Shown here: one piece after another, positions 47,101 to 53,880 of the stretch
Layout: each line of letters opens with the position of its first letter
How positions within the stretch are numbered: position 1 is the first letter of the stretch
From: JBIYSM02 sp044759095
GTDB lineage: Bacteria > Bacillota > Bacilli > Brevibacillales > Brevibacillaceae
NCBI RefSeq assembly: GCF_044759095.2
Contig: NZ_JBIYSM020000033.1
Location: 1-54,102, forward strand
Reading direction: 5' to 3'
Length of the DNA: 54,102 bases
The notes under the pieces: model-generated
The model's input: the letters and a program-made list of their open reading frames with translations, nothing else
Told to the model about the DNA's origin: nothing
Databases searched by the model: none
Made by a program: the position numbers and the translations under genes

Positions 47101-48373
47101 CGGTTTCCGCATCGTCGCCGGCTGGGCCTATCGGGAGATGATCCAGATCTTGCTAAAGTCAGGTTCGGAAGAAGCGGAGCACTGGCTGAAAGAGTTTGAG
47201 AAATATATGAAAGAGAACAGCTACGATCTGTTTTGGCCGGACTATTACCGCGCTTCTGCGGCATGGTGGCTTAAGCAGGGAAATTTGCAGCAAGCCATGC
47301 TGTACATGCGCCGGGCGGCAAACGGCTACCAGCTCATTGAAAAAGAAGAGGAATACCAACAGGTTCTGCGGGATTTGGAGAGTGTCGTGCAGCCCCGCTT
47401 CCTGACAGAAAACCCGTTGCTGTTGAAGGAGCCGTTCGTGCAGCAGTTATTGGCGGAGAGGGCCCAATTGCTGGAACAGTCACTCGATCTGCAAATCATC
47501 ATTCAGCTTAGCGAACGAGTCACGGAGACCCTGGAGCTGACCCGAACCATTCAGCGACTGGTTTACGCCCTGTTCGAGTACTTCCCGATCTCTCATCTCT
47601 CCATCGACTACAACTTGTTTTACAGCAGGAAAAAGGTGCACTATTCTGTCTCCGGCATCCTGTCCCAAGAAGAGCTGGCTCGTTTTCTGGCCCGGCAAGA
47701 ATGTGAGCAAAAGTACGTCGTTCCGCTCTATCACCAGAACGGACAGGCGATCGTGCTGGAAGTCTATTCGGGCGCCTTGAGCGAAACGAAGGAACAGCAT
47801 ATGGAGCAATTCCTCTCCTTCATCAAACCGCATATAGCCAATGCGCTGTTGTACATGGAAATGATGATTGACAACCTGACAGGCTTTTATCAACGCCGCT
47901 ACTTTATGAACGCGCTGGCGAAAGAACTGGAACTGGCGAAGAGGTACGATCTCGACCTCTCCCTGATCATGCTGGACATCGACAACTTCCGAAAAGTGAA
48001 CGAATACGGCCATCAGGAGGGCGACCGTGTCCTGCGGGAGCTTGCCGATATGATCAGAGGCACGCTCCGCAAAAACGACATCCCCGGACGGTTTGGCGGC
48101 GAAGAGATGCTGTTAATTCTGCCGAAAACGGACGGGAAAGCGGCTCTGCGGCTAGCCGAACGGCTGCGTCTTTCAATCGAGGAGGAGTTTGCTGACAACC
48201 GGCCCTACCGCCTCACCGTAAGCGTCGGTGTTTCCACTCTGAACCGCTCCCATACGAAGACCAGCGAGGAACTGATCCGCCTGGCCGACGATGCTGAAAT
48301 CACCGCCAAAACAACGGGGAAAAACCGGGTGGTGGCTGCCTGGGAAGAAACAAGCGGACCACCCCCGTCCTGA
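44120..48373 (+). CDS. Giant GGDEF protein with pseudokinase, pseudo-STAND ATPase, helical repeats and GAF-like region
   Basis: At 1417 residues this is the largest gene here. Residues about 60-220 resemble the C-lobe of a Ser/Thr kinase (LAVLHQNRFHMG, LLDIQPYPS, DFCAIGLLLAWL), but HRD is HMG (116-118) and DFG is DIQ (137-139). Residues about 260-640 look like a STAND ATPase whose Walker A is replaced by IGIICEDEMTRL (268-279) and whose Walker B reads FEGCEHFDEDS (378-388). Helical repeats (about 640-1110) and a GAF-like region (about 1130-1245) follow, then GGDEF (1251-1410). The active motif is GGEEM (1326-1330) with I-site RKND (1317-1320). It probably makes c-di-GMP. Promoter TTGAGG-16-TACAAT lies at 44046-44073. 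Confidence 0.8.
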   Translation: MKESTLAQPARRLMTVENDRNDGHMRFHDTVWQYFQQRQLTERLLHWTKSARGKWFRLPVDWSDANGELHVTLPPLPEGYRPLSEWPRKTGQHPQILLFISSLCDALAVLHQNRFHMGFLIPEQIYYHPETMEVLLDIQPYPSAFPFVKHALTEYPFSFLSRYARQHNMPRTADFCAIGLLLAWLTDEREMSEFLRWLTNRLVEAPESFLFAEEIGSLARAEAGLPSTESPTAPAADASLLHPSSPPLTQCQQNQLRAFLRSEGERLIGIICEDEMTRLDVYMQHFNEVMESDFFFTISCRNLPYGTIRELIERTTLSAFRFFGRDKAFLITLTRKLDRIFQQHYVGDDIVHSLSEWLFQFYSALTPMMEWQHFYYAFEGCEHFDEDSQRVLMRFWEKYSSRITGLFAIFSGKEKPGLIPGFSLRFLSVGKKEPHMYRRVLLSQLGRAESELLDRLANWLTEQQTEFNYCRLLLEKLIETGQIVLKREGWRCADHFEWDQEQLSIRKLLSERLAQLSEKELDLLRTLSCLPMPVRAGDIFHKNELDMGELNHTLSRLLQLGLLPVYHPNCIYVPVEVSRLTIYELPLETQTRYFQRALQLQRNYRPGTLPPQIELAHLAKDKRMEYELLIRYYRQIRLLLTLERRKVILQNLKQLQQALGRHRVCCWDRLLVQVYIRLNQFEQAEKLSYSLYQRTGALQDRFAWIRVLLFTNQTDVTALKQELSGFVSDKHLPLADRARAAHLLAYVDFFTPLHQEGAGIIDDFYRHELYPQREQISIRLFAELTIMYTTILFQYFPELSEWASALRKKLESMLESSCHHDLMIELYNSYCFDNNVHVALTYTKRQLEMAKRYGFTTKQQISHLNGMELSLYHGDLDGYAYHMENVSLVDEIKRADLLEQYYTHQLMFACEWKRDELFRQLEEQIFTKDLGDWSFSLWENYSRYLSFRRGRPMPPPLVWQKETDLSVFIDALYQAEKGEFAEACRLFQRSIELNGFRIVAGWAYREMIQILLKSGSEEAEHWLKEFEKYMKENSYDLFWPDYYRASAAWWLKQGNLQQAMLYMRRAANGYQLIEKEEEYQQVLRDLESVVQPRFLTENPLLLKEPFVQQLLAERAQLLEQSLDLQIIIQLSERVTETLELTRTIQRLVYALFEYFPISHLSIDYNLFYSRKKVHYSVSGILSQEELARFLARQECEQKYVVPLYHQNGQAIVLEVYSGALSETKEQHMEQFLSFIKPHIANALLYMEMMIDNLTGFYQRRYFMNALAKELELAKRYDLDLSLIMLDIDNFRKVNEYGHQEGDRVLRELADMIRGTLRKNDIPGRFGGEEMLLILPKTDGKAALRLAERLRLSIEEEFADNRPYRLTVSVGVSTLNRSHTKTSEELIRLADDAEITAKTTGKNRVVAAWEETSGPPPS

Positions 48374-48381
48374 CAAAAAAG

Positions 48382-48417
48382 AAACCTGGAAGGCGTAATG
48401 CGTCGCCTGCCAGGTTT
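48382..48417. terminator. Bidirectional terminator after the GGDEF gene
   Basis: AAACCTGG (48382-48389) pairs with CCAGGTTT (48410-48417), and inner GGCG pairs with CGCC. TTTTTG follows on the plus strand, and AAAAAAG precedes for the minus strand. Confidence 0.85.
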
Positions 48418-48427
48418 TTGCCTTTTT

Positions 48428-49465
48428 TCAGTGAAACCTCCGCTCGAGGATGTGCTCCAGGTCCTTCAGTGCGGCTGCCGCTGCAGCCCGCGGATCAGAT
48501 TTGCCTCCCACCACCAGCAGTTCCCCCATGACGTCCGTACGCACCTGTACCGCCTTGGTCGCCCCTTTTACCTGGGCGAACGGATGGTCAAACGGGTACA
48601 GCACCACGTTCACTTCTGCTGCAATTTGCCCGGTTTGACGCAAAATGCGGCCGACCAATTTGGGGACGAGTCCTTGTCTTCGCCACTCCTCCATCTGCTC
48701 ACCCGTCAGGCCGCTGATTCCGGTCCGCTTTATTTCGCTGAGGGACATTTCTGCTCCGAACGCAGCGTTGGCCAAAATGGTCAGCTTGCAAGCCGTGTCC
48801 CATCCTTCGACGTCAAATGCGGGATCCGGTTCCGCGATCCCGCGGTTTTGCGCCTCGCGCAGCGCCAGTTCGTAGGGGAGCCCCTCCTCCCACATGGCCG
48901 TGAGGATAAAGTTGGTTGTGCCGGTGAAAATACCGGTCATCTCCGCCACTTCGCAGCCAGCCAGGTTGTATTGAATCAGGTCGACGGTAGGCAGGGCAGC
49001 GGCAGTGGCTCCACTGATCTTCAAGAAGGCGCGCTGTTTGCGGGACAGTCTCGCCAAACCGGGGTAATCGAGCACAAGCGCTCCTTTGGACAGGGTGATG
49101 GCGTCCATTCCTTGCTCCAGGGCCGTCTTCAGATACAGGTAGCCCGATCCTCCGGTGACAAAATCAGTGGGACCCGCCTCCACCAAGCCGTCGGCATCGC
49201 ATTGGGAGAGAAAGCGGACCCCCGTATACGCTTCTTCCATGCGAGCGGAAGCAGTCAATCCGCCGTTCGCTTTCGTCAAGGGTAGCAATGTATCCGGCGA
49301 GAGTCCGTTCGGGTCGTAGAGTCCGCCGCGGGAGCCGCAGACCGCGACAATCTGCACGTCCGCGCCAAAAAGGGTAGCATAGCGCTCCCGGCGCTGAAAC
49401 AACAGGTCGGCTACATGCCAGCCGACCGACCCGAATCCGGTAAGAACAAGTTTGTACGGTTTCAC
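48428..49465 (-). CDS. Homoserine dehydrogenase family protein without ACT domain
   Basis: The 345-residue protein has an N-terminal Rossmann domain (LVLTGFGSVGWHVADLLFQR, about 5-24) and the homoserine dehydrogenase catalytic core: SKGALV, GATAAALPTVDLIQ, FTGTTNFILTAM and DPAFDVEGWDTACKLTILANAAFG with the conserved D-x-G-x-D-x2-x-K region. The ACT regulatory domain of standard Hom is absent. HSD oxidises homoserine or reduces aspartate semialdehyde; short forms without ACT exist, some with other substrates. GTG 49465 has GAGGAG 7 bases upstream. It follows the FadH-like gene by 34 bases. Confidence 0.87.
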   Translation of the reverse strand: MKPYKLVLTGFGSVGWHVADLLFQRRERYATLFGADVQIVAVCGSRGGLYDPNGLSPDTLLPLTKANGGLTASARMEEAYTGVRFLSQCDADGLVEAGPTDFVTGGSGYLYLKTALEQGMDAITLSKGALVLDYPGLARLSRKQRAFLKISGATAAALPTVDLIQYNLAGCEVAEMTGIFTGTTNFILTAMWEEGLPYELALREAQNRGIAEPDPAFDVEGWDTACKLTILANAAFGAEMSLSEIKRTGISGLTGEQMEEWRRQGLVPKLVGRILRQTGQIAAEVNVVLYPFDHPFAQVKGATKAVQVRTDVMGELLVVGGKSDPRAAAAAALKDLEHILERRFH

Positions 49466-49499
49466 AAAACTTCTCCTCTCTCTCCCTGCCGCCATAGGA

Positions 49500-51503
49500 T
49501 TATATGGCCCGACCGACCAGCGCTCCCTCAAAAATGGCGCGCTTTGCGTCCAGTTCGCCCGCCTCCTTGGCTCCCCCCACCAGATGAACCGGCAGTCTTC
49601 CCTTCAATGATTCGTACAGACGGCTGTTCGATGTGGCTCCGGCAGCGATGATGACGGTATCGGCAGGAATGTGACGTTCTTCTCCCTGTTGCAGGATGGT
49701 GATTCCCTCAGGGGTAATTTCTTTATACTCAATTTCCGTCAACATTTCCACACCTTGCTTCTTGAGCATGGCAAGCACCGCCCAGCGTGTCGTCTTGCCC
49801 AGTCCCGTTCCCACGTGTTTGCCGCGTCGCAGCATCAGGACTTTGCGGCCGCTCTGCTGCAGCTGATGCAGTCCTTTTGCATCGAGAATGCGGTACTCCA
49901 GCAGATAGCGGGCCGTTTCGGACGAAAGCCCTTCATTGTGAACCAGGAGATGGGAAAGATCACACGCAATCCCGCCTGCCCCGACGATTGCCACGCGCCG
50001 TCCGACAGTGACCTGTTTTTCAAACACCTGCGCGTAACTTACCACATGCGGCAGATCCATTCCGGGGATGTCGGGCTGGCGCGGCTTCACGCCTGTCGCC
50101 ACAACCACTTCGTCAAACTGCTCCGCCACCAGTTGATCGGCATCGACCTCCGTTCCCAGACGTACGTCCACACCCAGCTTTTCCAACTGGACACGATAGT
50201 AGCGAAGGGTTTCGTTAAATTCCGACTTGCCCGGGACCTGACGGGCAAAATTCAGCTGGCCGCCGATCTGCTGCTGTTTTTCAAAAAGAACAACGGAATG
50301 GCCGCGCTCAGCCAGCACTCGAGCCGCCTCCAGTCCGGACGGGCCGGCCCCCACCACAGCCACTTTTTTGCGATCGGAAGCCGGTTGGATGGCCAGTTCC
50401 ACTTCCCTTCCCACCACCGGGTTAACCAGGCAGGAAGCCGTTTTTCCATCAAAGATGTGATCCAGACAGGCCTGGTTGCAGGCAATACAGGTGTTCACGT
50501 CTTCATATCGGCCTTCCAGGCTCTTTTTTACGATTGCCGCGTCGGCCAGGAAAGGTCGAGCCATGGACACCATGTCGCAGCGGCCTTCATGCAGGATCTC
50601 ATCGGCGTAGCGTACGTCGTTGATCCGGTTGCTCGCAATGACGGGAATCCTGACCGCTCCCTTTACCTGCTGGGCCACCCAGACGTACGAACCGCGCGGC
50701 ACCATCATGGAGATCGTCGGAACCTGCGACTCATGCCAGCCGATGCCGATATTGAGCGCATTCATCCCGGCCTCTTCAAGCATCCGGGCGAATTGCAGCG
50801 TTTCCTCCGGCGTGGAACTGTCCGGAATCAAATCCAGCCCGGACATTCGGAAGATAACGGGATAGTCGGGTCCTACCGCCTGCCGTACCCGCTTGGCTAC
50901 CTCCACCCCAAACCGGCTGCGCCGTGCGAAGTCGCCTCCCCACTGGTCGTTTCGCTTGTTGGTTACGGGGGAGAGAAACTGGTTGATCAGGTACCCTTCG
51001 GAGCCCATGATCTCCACAGCGTCAAAATCCGCCGCTTTGGCCCGAGCAGCACCGTCAGCGAACGCCTGAATGGTGGATTCAATTTCCGCTTCCGTCAGCT
51101 CGCGAGGCTTGGTGCGGTTGATCGGGGCCTGCAGCGGAGATGGAGCGACCGGATCAAGCCCAGTCACTTCCTTGTACGCATACCGGCCGGCGTGAAACAG
51201 CTGCAGCGCAATCTTGCCGCCCGCTTCGTGAACCATCTCCGGAATGATCCGCAGCTGCTCGACATGCTCATCACGGTAAATATTGCAGTACTGCTCTCCC
51301 ATTCCGCCCTCGGGACGAACAGCAATACCGCCGGTAACGATCAGCCCGACCTGTCCTTTCGCCCGTTCCGCATAGAACGCGGCGAGCCGCTTCATGCCGC
51401 CCTCCAGCTTTTCCAGACCGACGTGCATCGAACCCATCATGATGCGGTTAGGCAGTGTCAGATTCCCTAACCGGATGGGGGTGCGTACATGCTTTAGTTC
51501 CAT
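49500..51503 (-). CDS. fadH: 2,4-dienoyl-CoA reductase-like NADH:flavin oxidoreductase (FadH family)
   Basis: The 667-residue protein has an FMN-binding TIM barrel (about 1-340: NRIMMGSMHVGLE, ALQLFHAGRYAY, MGSEGYLINQFLSP, IGIGWHESQVPT), a 4Fe-4S cluster motif CIACNQACLDHIFDGKTASC (about 336-355), and an FAD/NAD domain (KVAVVGAGPSGLEAARVLAERG; RVAIVGAGGIACDLSHLL). This is the FadH layout. FadH reduces 2,4-dienoyl-CoA in degradation of unsaturated fatty acids; relatives use other enals. ATG 51503 has GGGGAGGA 7 bases upstream. A FadR-like palindrome lies 24 bases before the start, which supports a fatty-acid role. Confidence 0.85.
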   Translation of the reverse strand: MELKHVRTPIRLGNLTLPNRIMMGSMHVGLEKLEGGMKRLAAFYAERAKGQVGLIVTGGIAVRPEGGMGEQYCNIYRDEHVEQLRIIPEMVHEAGGKIALQLFHAGRYAYKEVTGLDPVAPSPLQAPINRTKPRELTEAEIESTIQAFADGAARAKAADFDAVEIMGSEGYLINQFLSPVTNKRNDQWGGDFARRSRFGVEVAKRVRQAVGPDYPVIFRMSGLDLIPDSSTPEETLQFARMLEEAGMNALNIGIGWHESQVPTISMMVPRGSYVWVAQQVKGAVRIPVIASNRINDVRYADEILHEGRCDMVSMARPFLADAAIVKKSLEGRYEDVNTCIACNQACLDHIFDGKTASCLVNPVVGREVELAIQPASDRKKVAVVGAGPSGLEAARVLAERGHSVVLFEKQQQIGGQLNFARQVPGKSEFNETLRYYRVQLEKLGVDVRLGTEVDADQLVAEQFDEVVVATGVKPRQPDIPGMDLPHVVSYAQVFEKQVTVGRRVAIVGAGGIACDLSHLLVHNEGLSSETARYLLEYRILDAKGLHQLQQSGRKVLMLRRGKHVGTGLGKTTRWAVLAMLKKQGVEMLTEIEYKEITPEGITILQQGEERHIPADTVIIAAGATSNSRLYESLKGRLPVHLVGGAKEAGELDAKRAIFEGALVGRAI

Positions 51504-51526
51504 GGAAAATTCCTCCCCATTACGAG

Positions 51527-51540
51527 TGAATGCTCATTCA
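51527..51540. promoter_or_regulatory. FadR/TetR-type operator candidate before fadH
   Basis: TGAATG-CT-CATTCA is a perfect inverted repeat. Bacillus FadR boxes use TGAATGA and TCATTCA half-sites, though with a four-base centre, so this is a spacing variant or a related regulator's site. It lies where a repressor would block a promoter reading into fadH. Confidence 0.5.
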
Positions 51541-51664
51541 TTATTCTATTTCATTCTGTATCTTCTGAAAAATTCCTGCCGGTTTCGAATCATTTGCGCT
51601 TGTATGCTTTTCCGTTCAGGAATAGACTAAGTTTATCCATATTTTCAATGAAAAGGGGATTCCT

Positions 51665-52556
51665 ATGGAGAAAATCGGATTTATCGGACTGGGAACCATG
51701 GGTCTGCCCCATGGTTCGCAACCTTCTGAATGCCGGCTTCTCGGTGACGGTTGTGTCACGTAGCCGCGGACCGATTGAAACGGCTCTCTCGCTGGGCGCC
51801 GAAGAAGCGCTGCATCCGTGCGATCTCGCCGAAAAAGCAGACATCATCCTCACCTGTCTGCCGCTCCCGTCTACTATCGAAAAGGTATACTTTGGCGATA
51901 ACGGGATCCTGCAGGCCGATTTGAACGGCAAACTGGTGATCGACCACAGCACGGTCAGTCCGCTGCTCAACAGACGCACCTACGCGGCCATCAAGGAGAA
52001 GGGCGGCTCTTATATGGATGCTCCGCTGAGCGGCGGACCAATGGGCGCCGAAGCCGGTACCCTGGCCATTATGTGCGGCGGCGATCGAGCGGACTACGAT
52101 CGTGCCCTGCCCGTTTTCGAGGCGATGGGCAAGCACCTGTTCTTCATCGGAGAAATCGGCAGCGGCAGCTTCGTCAAGCTGATGAACAACTACCTGATTG
52201 GCGTACATACGGCAGCACTGGCCGAAACCTTCTGCCTGGCGACCAAGGCTGGCGTCGATACGAACATGCTGTATGACGTTCTCGCCGCCAGCACGGGTGA
52301 GAGCAAAATGCTCCACCGGATCGTACCGCTCGTTCACAAACGGGATTTCGCCCCTCGCTTCAGCAACGAACTGCTGCACAAAGACATGAAACTGGCGACG
52401 GAGTTGGCCGACGCCTACGAAATGGACATGCCGATCAATCGTTTGGCCGAGGAGATGTACGCGATTGCCAAGTCCAAATATCCAAAAGAGGACATGGCTG
52501 CTTTGTTTAAAGTGTATGAAGAAGCAAGCGGTGTAGTAGTCCGCACAGAAAAATAG
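51665..52556 (+). pseudogene. 3-hydroxyisobutyrate dehydrogenase family gene with a one-base frameshift
   Basis: ATG 51665 follows AAGGGG by six bases and encodes MEKIGFIGLGTMGLP, the exact NAD(P)-binding start of this family (GxGxMG). At 51707-51710 there are four C residues where three are expected. The frame then shifts and would stop shortly. The next phase carries the remainder without a break (MVRNLLNAGFSVTVVSRSRG, DAPLSGGPMGAEAGTL, the GSGSFVKLMNNYL active-site Lys segment). Corrected length would be 296 residues. The extra C lies inside the inverted repeat ACCATGGG/CCCATGGT. A sequencing error or a real mutation is possible. Confidence 0.8.
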
Positions 52557-52562
52557 GCGCAG

Positions 52563-53036
52563 CTAGAGACGAATCAGCTTTCCCAAATCAGCGGCAAATC
52601 GCTCCAGCGTCTGGCGAAGCACCTGCTCGTCTTGATTCGCCTTGGGCAGGTCAAGCAGAAAATGATAGTCGAGAATGATACTTGATTCTGCCAGACGGCC
52701 GGGCGACAAGTAGCGTTTTTTCTCCGTCAGGGATACTTCCGGGACGATTTTTTGCGACGCTAGCCAGAGTTGGTTGACTTCCTCCTCATCATTCCGGGCA
52801 AACTCGATTTCCACTTCCAACTCGAAGGTGTTTTGCTCATCCAGCGGAAACAGGTGAAGGGTGGCGACAGGCTTGTCCAGCTCCTCCTCGGAGGCGGCGA
52901 AATATAGCGCCACTTCCCTGGTGCCCTCCTCCTCTTCCAGCAAAGAGCGCTCCGTCCGCAGCACGACGTTGGTAATCACGCCATGCCGGGACAAGAACTC
53001 GTCCAGGTGCTGAAGTAGTACGTCCAGCATTTGCAT
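52563..53036 (-). CDS. Hypothetical acidic protein, 157 aa
   Basis: This soluble protein contains several predicted strands (EVALYFAASEEELDKPVATL, TFELEVEIEFARNDEEEV) and a C-terminal helix (LRQTLERFAADLGKLIRL). It is Glu-rich. No family is recognised. ATG 53036 is four bases after GGAGG; ATG 53030 (MLDVLL) has looser spacing. The stop lies six bases from the end of the convergent dehydrogenase gene. No terminator is seen in the gap. Confidence 0.65.
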   Translation of the reverse strand: MQMLDVLLQHLDEFLSRHGVITNVVLRTERSLLEEEEGTREVALYFAASEEELDKPVATLHLFPLDEQNTFELEVEIEFARNDEEEVNQLWLASQKIVPEVSLTEKKRYLSPGRLAESSIILDYHFLLDLPKANQDEQVLRQTLERFAADLGKLIRL

Positions 53037-53117
53037 TGTTCCTCCTCTTGTTGCAATTCTTCATATTGAGAAGTATACCTTATCCTGTCGAAAAAGAGAA
53101 AAATGGGGCGAAAAAAG

Positions 53118-53144
53118 CCAACCCCTTCAAGCAGAAGGGGTTGG
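53118..53144 (-). terminator. Terminator overlapping the end of the 53127 gene
   Basis: CCAACCCCTT (53118-53127) and AAGGGGTTGG (53135-53144) form a 10-bp stem that includes the last codons and the stop. On the minus strand CTTTTTTCG follows. Confidence 0.85.
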
Positions 53145-53438
53145 TGTATTGATATTCTTTTGGTTGAGAAATTCAGACAACCAGGCACGGCGCACTTCTT
53201 TATTGGGACAATAGCCGAGGACGTAGCTTTCTCCGCGCATGTACTTTTCCTTGATCCACTCTTTGTGCTTGCGGAAAAAAGCCTGTTGGAAGTCGATCGG
53301 CATTTGATGGTATTCTTCCAGGGCAGAAGGGTTCTGGAGAAAGAAATCTTCGTCGTAGATGATTTCTTCGTTTTGCTGGCGGCTAATCAGGTACACGAAC
53401 ACGATCACCAGAAACAGGTTCACTAAAAAGATAGTCAT
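53127..53438 (-). CDS. Small membrane-anchored hypothetical protein, 103 aa
   Basis: ATG 53438 has GGGAGGG six bases upstream. Residues 1-19 are a single hydrophobic helix (MTIFLVNLFLVIVFVYLIS), followed by a charged region (RQQNEEIIYDEDFFLQNPSA) and a basic helix with KHKEWIKEKYMRG and VLGYCPNKEVRRAW. The short C-terminal tail TPTPSA is encoded inside a terminator hairpin. An N-terminal anchor with a cytoplasmic tail is likely. No family is recognised. Confidence 0.7.
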   Translation of the reverse strand: MTIFLVNLFLVIVFVYLISRQQNEEIIYDEDFFLQNPSALEEYHQMPIDFQQAFFRKHKEWIKEKYMRGESYVLGYCPNKEVRRAWLSEFLNQKNINTPTPSA

Positions 53439-53571
53439 CCATATCCCTCCCAGTCGACATCATAAAATTGTCTGAAGTATCAGTCTTATCAGTATATTAT
53501 TATCTTATCATGTTTTTGGTGTTTGCAAACCTCCATTTTTCCGGCAAACCCAAAAGTTCATGAACAATAAT
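53439..53571. other. Intergenic stretch before the tandem repeat
   Basis: This AT-rich stretch contains the probable promoter of the 53127 gene on the minus strand (TAATAATAT region near 53490-53505, no clear -35) and a perfect 10-base palindrome GTTTGCAAAC at 53521-53530. No coding sequence is supported. Confidence 0.4.
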
Positions 53572-53827
53572 AAAAGCTTCGATTGAAGCCCTCTCGAAGA
53601 AGCTGGTTCTTCGTTAGAGGAAACTTTTTATGCGTTCCGGAAAGTTTATTTCAGGGCGCTTTCACACGGTGAAGCCCTTAAACTTTCCTACACGATAAAA
53701 AAAGCTTCGATTGAAGCCCTCTCGAAGAAGCTGGTTCTTCGTTAGAGGAAACTTTTTATGCGTTCCGGAAAGTTTATTTCATAACGCTTTCACACGGTGA
53801 AGCCCTTAAACTTTCCTACACGATAAG
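53572..53827 (+). repeat. Two tandem copies of a 128-bp structured element
   Basis: Copy one (53572-53699) and copy two (53700-53827) have a period of exactly 128 and differ in the main body only at GGG versus TAA (53654-53656 and 53782-53784). Each unit holds, in order, GCTTC-GATT-GAAGC; CCTCT/AGAGG enclosing CGAAGAA-GCTGG-TTCTTCG; and a 9-bp inverted repeat GGAAAGTTT/AAACTTTCC (53639-53647 and 53680-53688 in copy one) enclosing GCTTTCAC/GTGAAGC. No coding frame is supported. It could be a MITE, a tandem small RNA or a structural DNA repeat. No known family is recognised. Confidence 0.85.
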
Positions 53828-53845
53828 AAAACCCACCCGGCATGA

Positions 53846-53880
53846 GCTATCCTCGACCCACTCGGCGTTAGCTAGTTTCC
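53846..53880 (+). repeat. REP-like element, left half, next to the IS
   Basis: GCTATCCTC-ACCC-CTCGGCGTTAGCTA matches 25513-25541 with two differences and stops where the IS begins. The second half of the element is not present in the rest of the window on this side. Confidence 0.65.

Noticed and set aside
49671..51470. Long plus-strand frame of 599 codons opposite fadH
   Set aside because: The FadH protein has all its cofactor motifs on the minus strand; the antisense frame has none.
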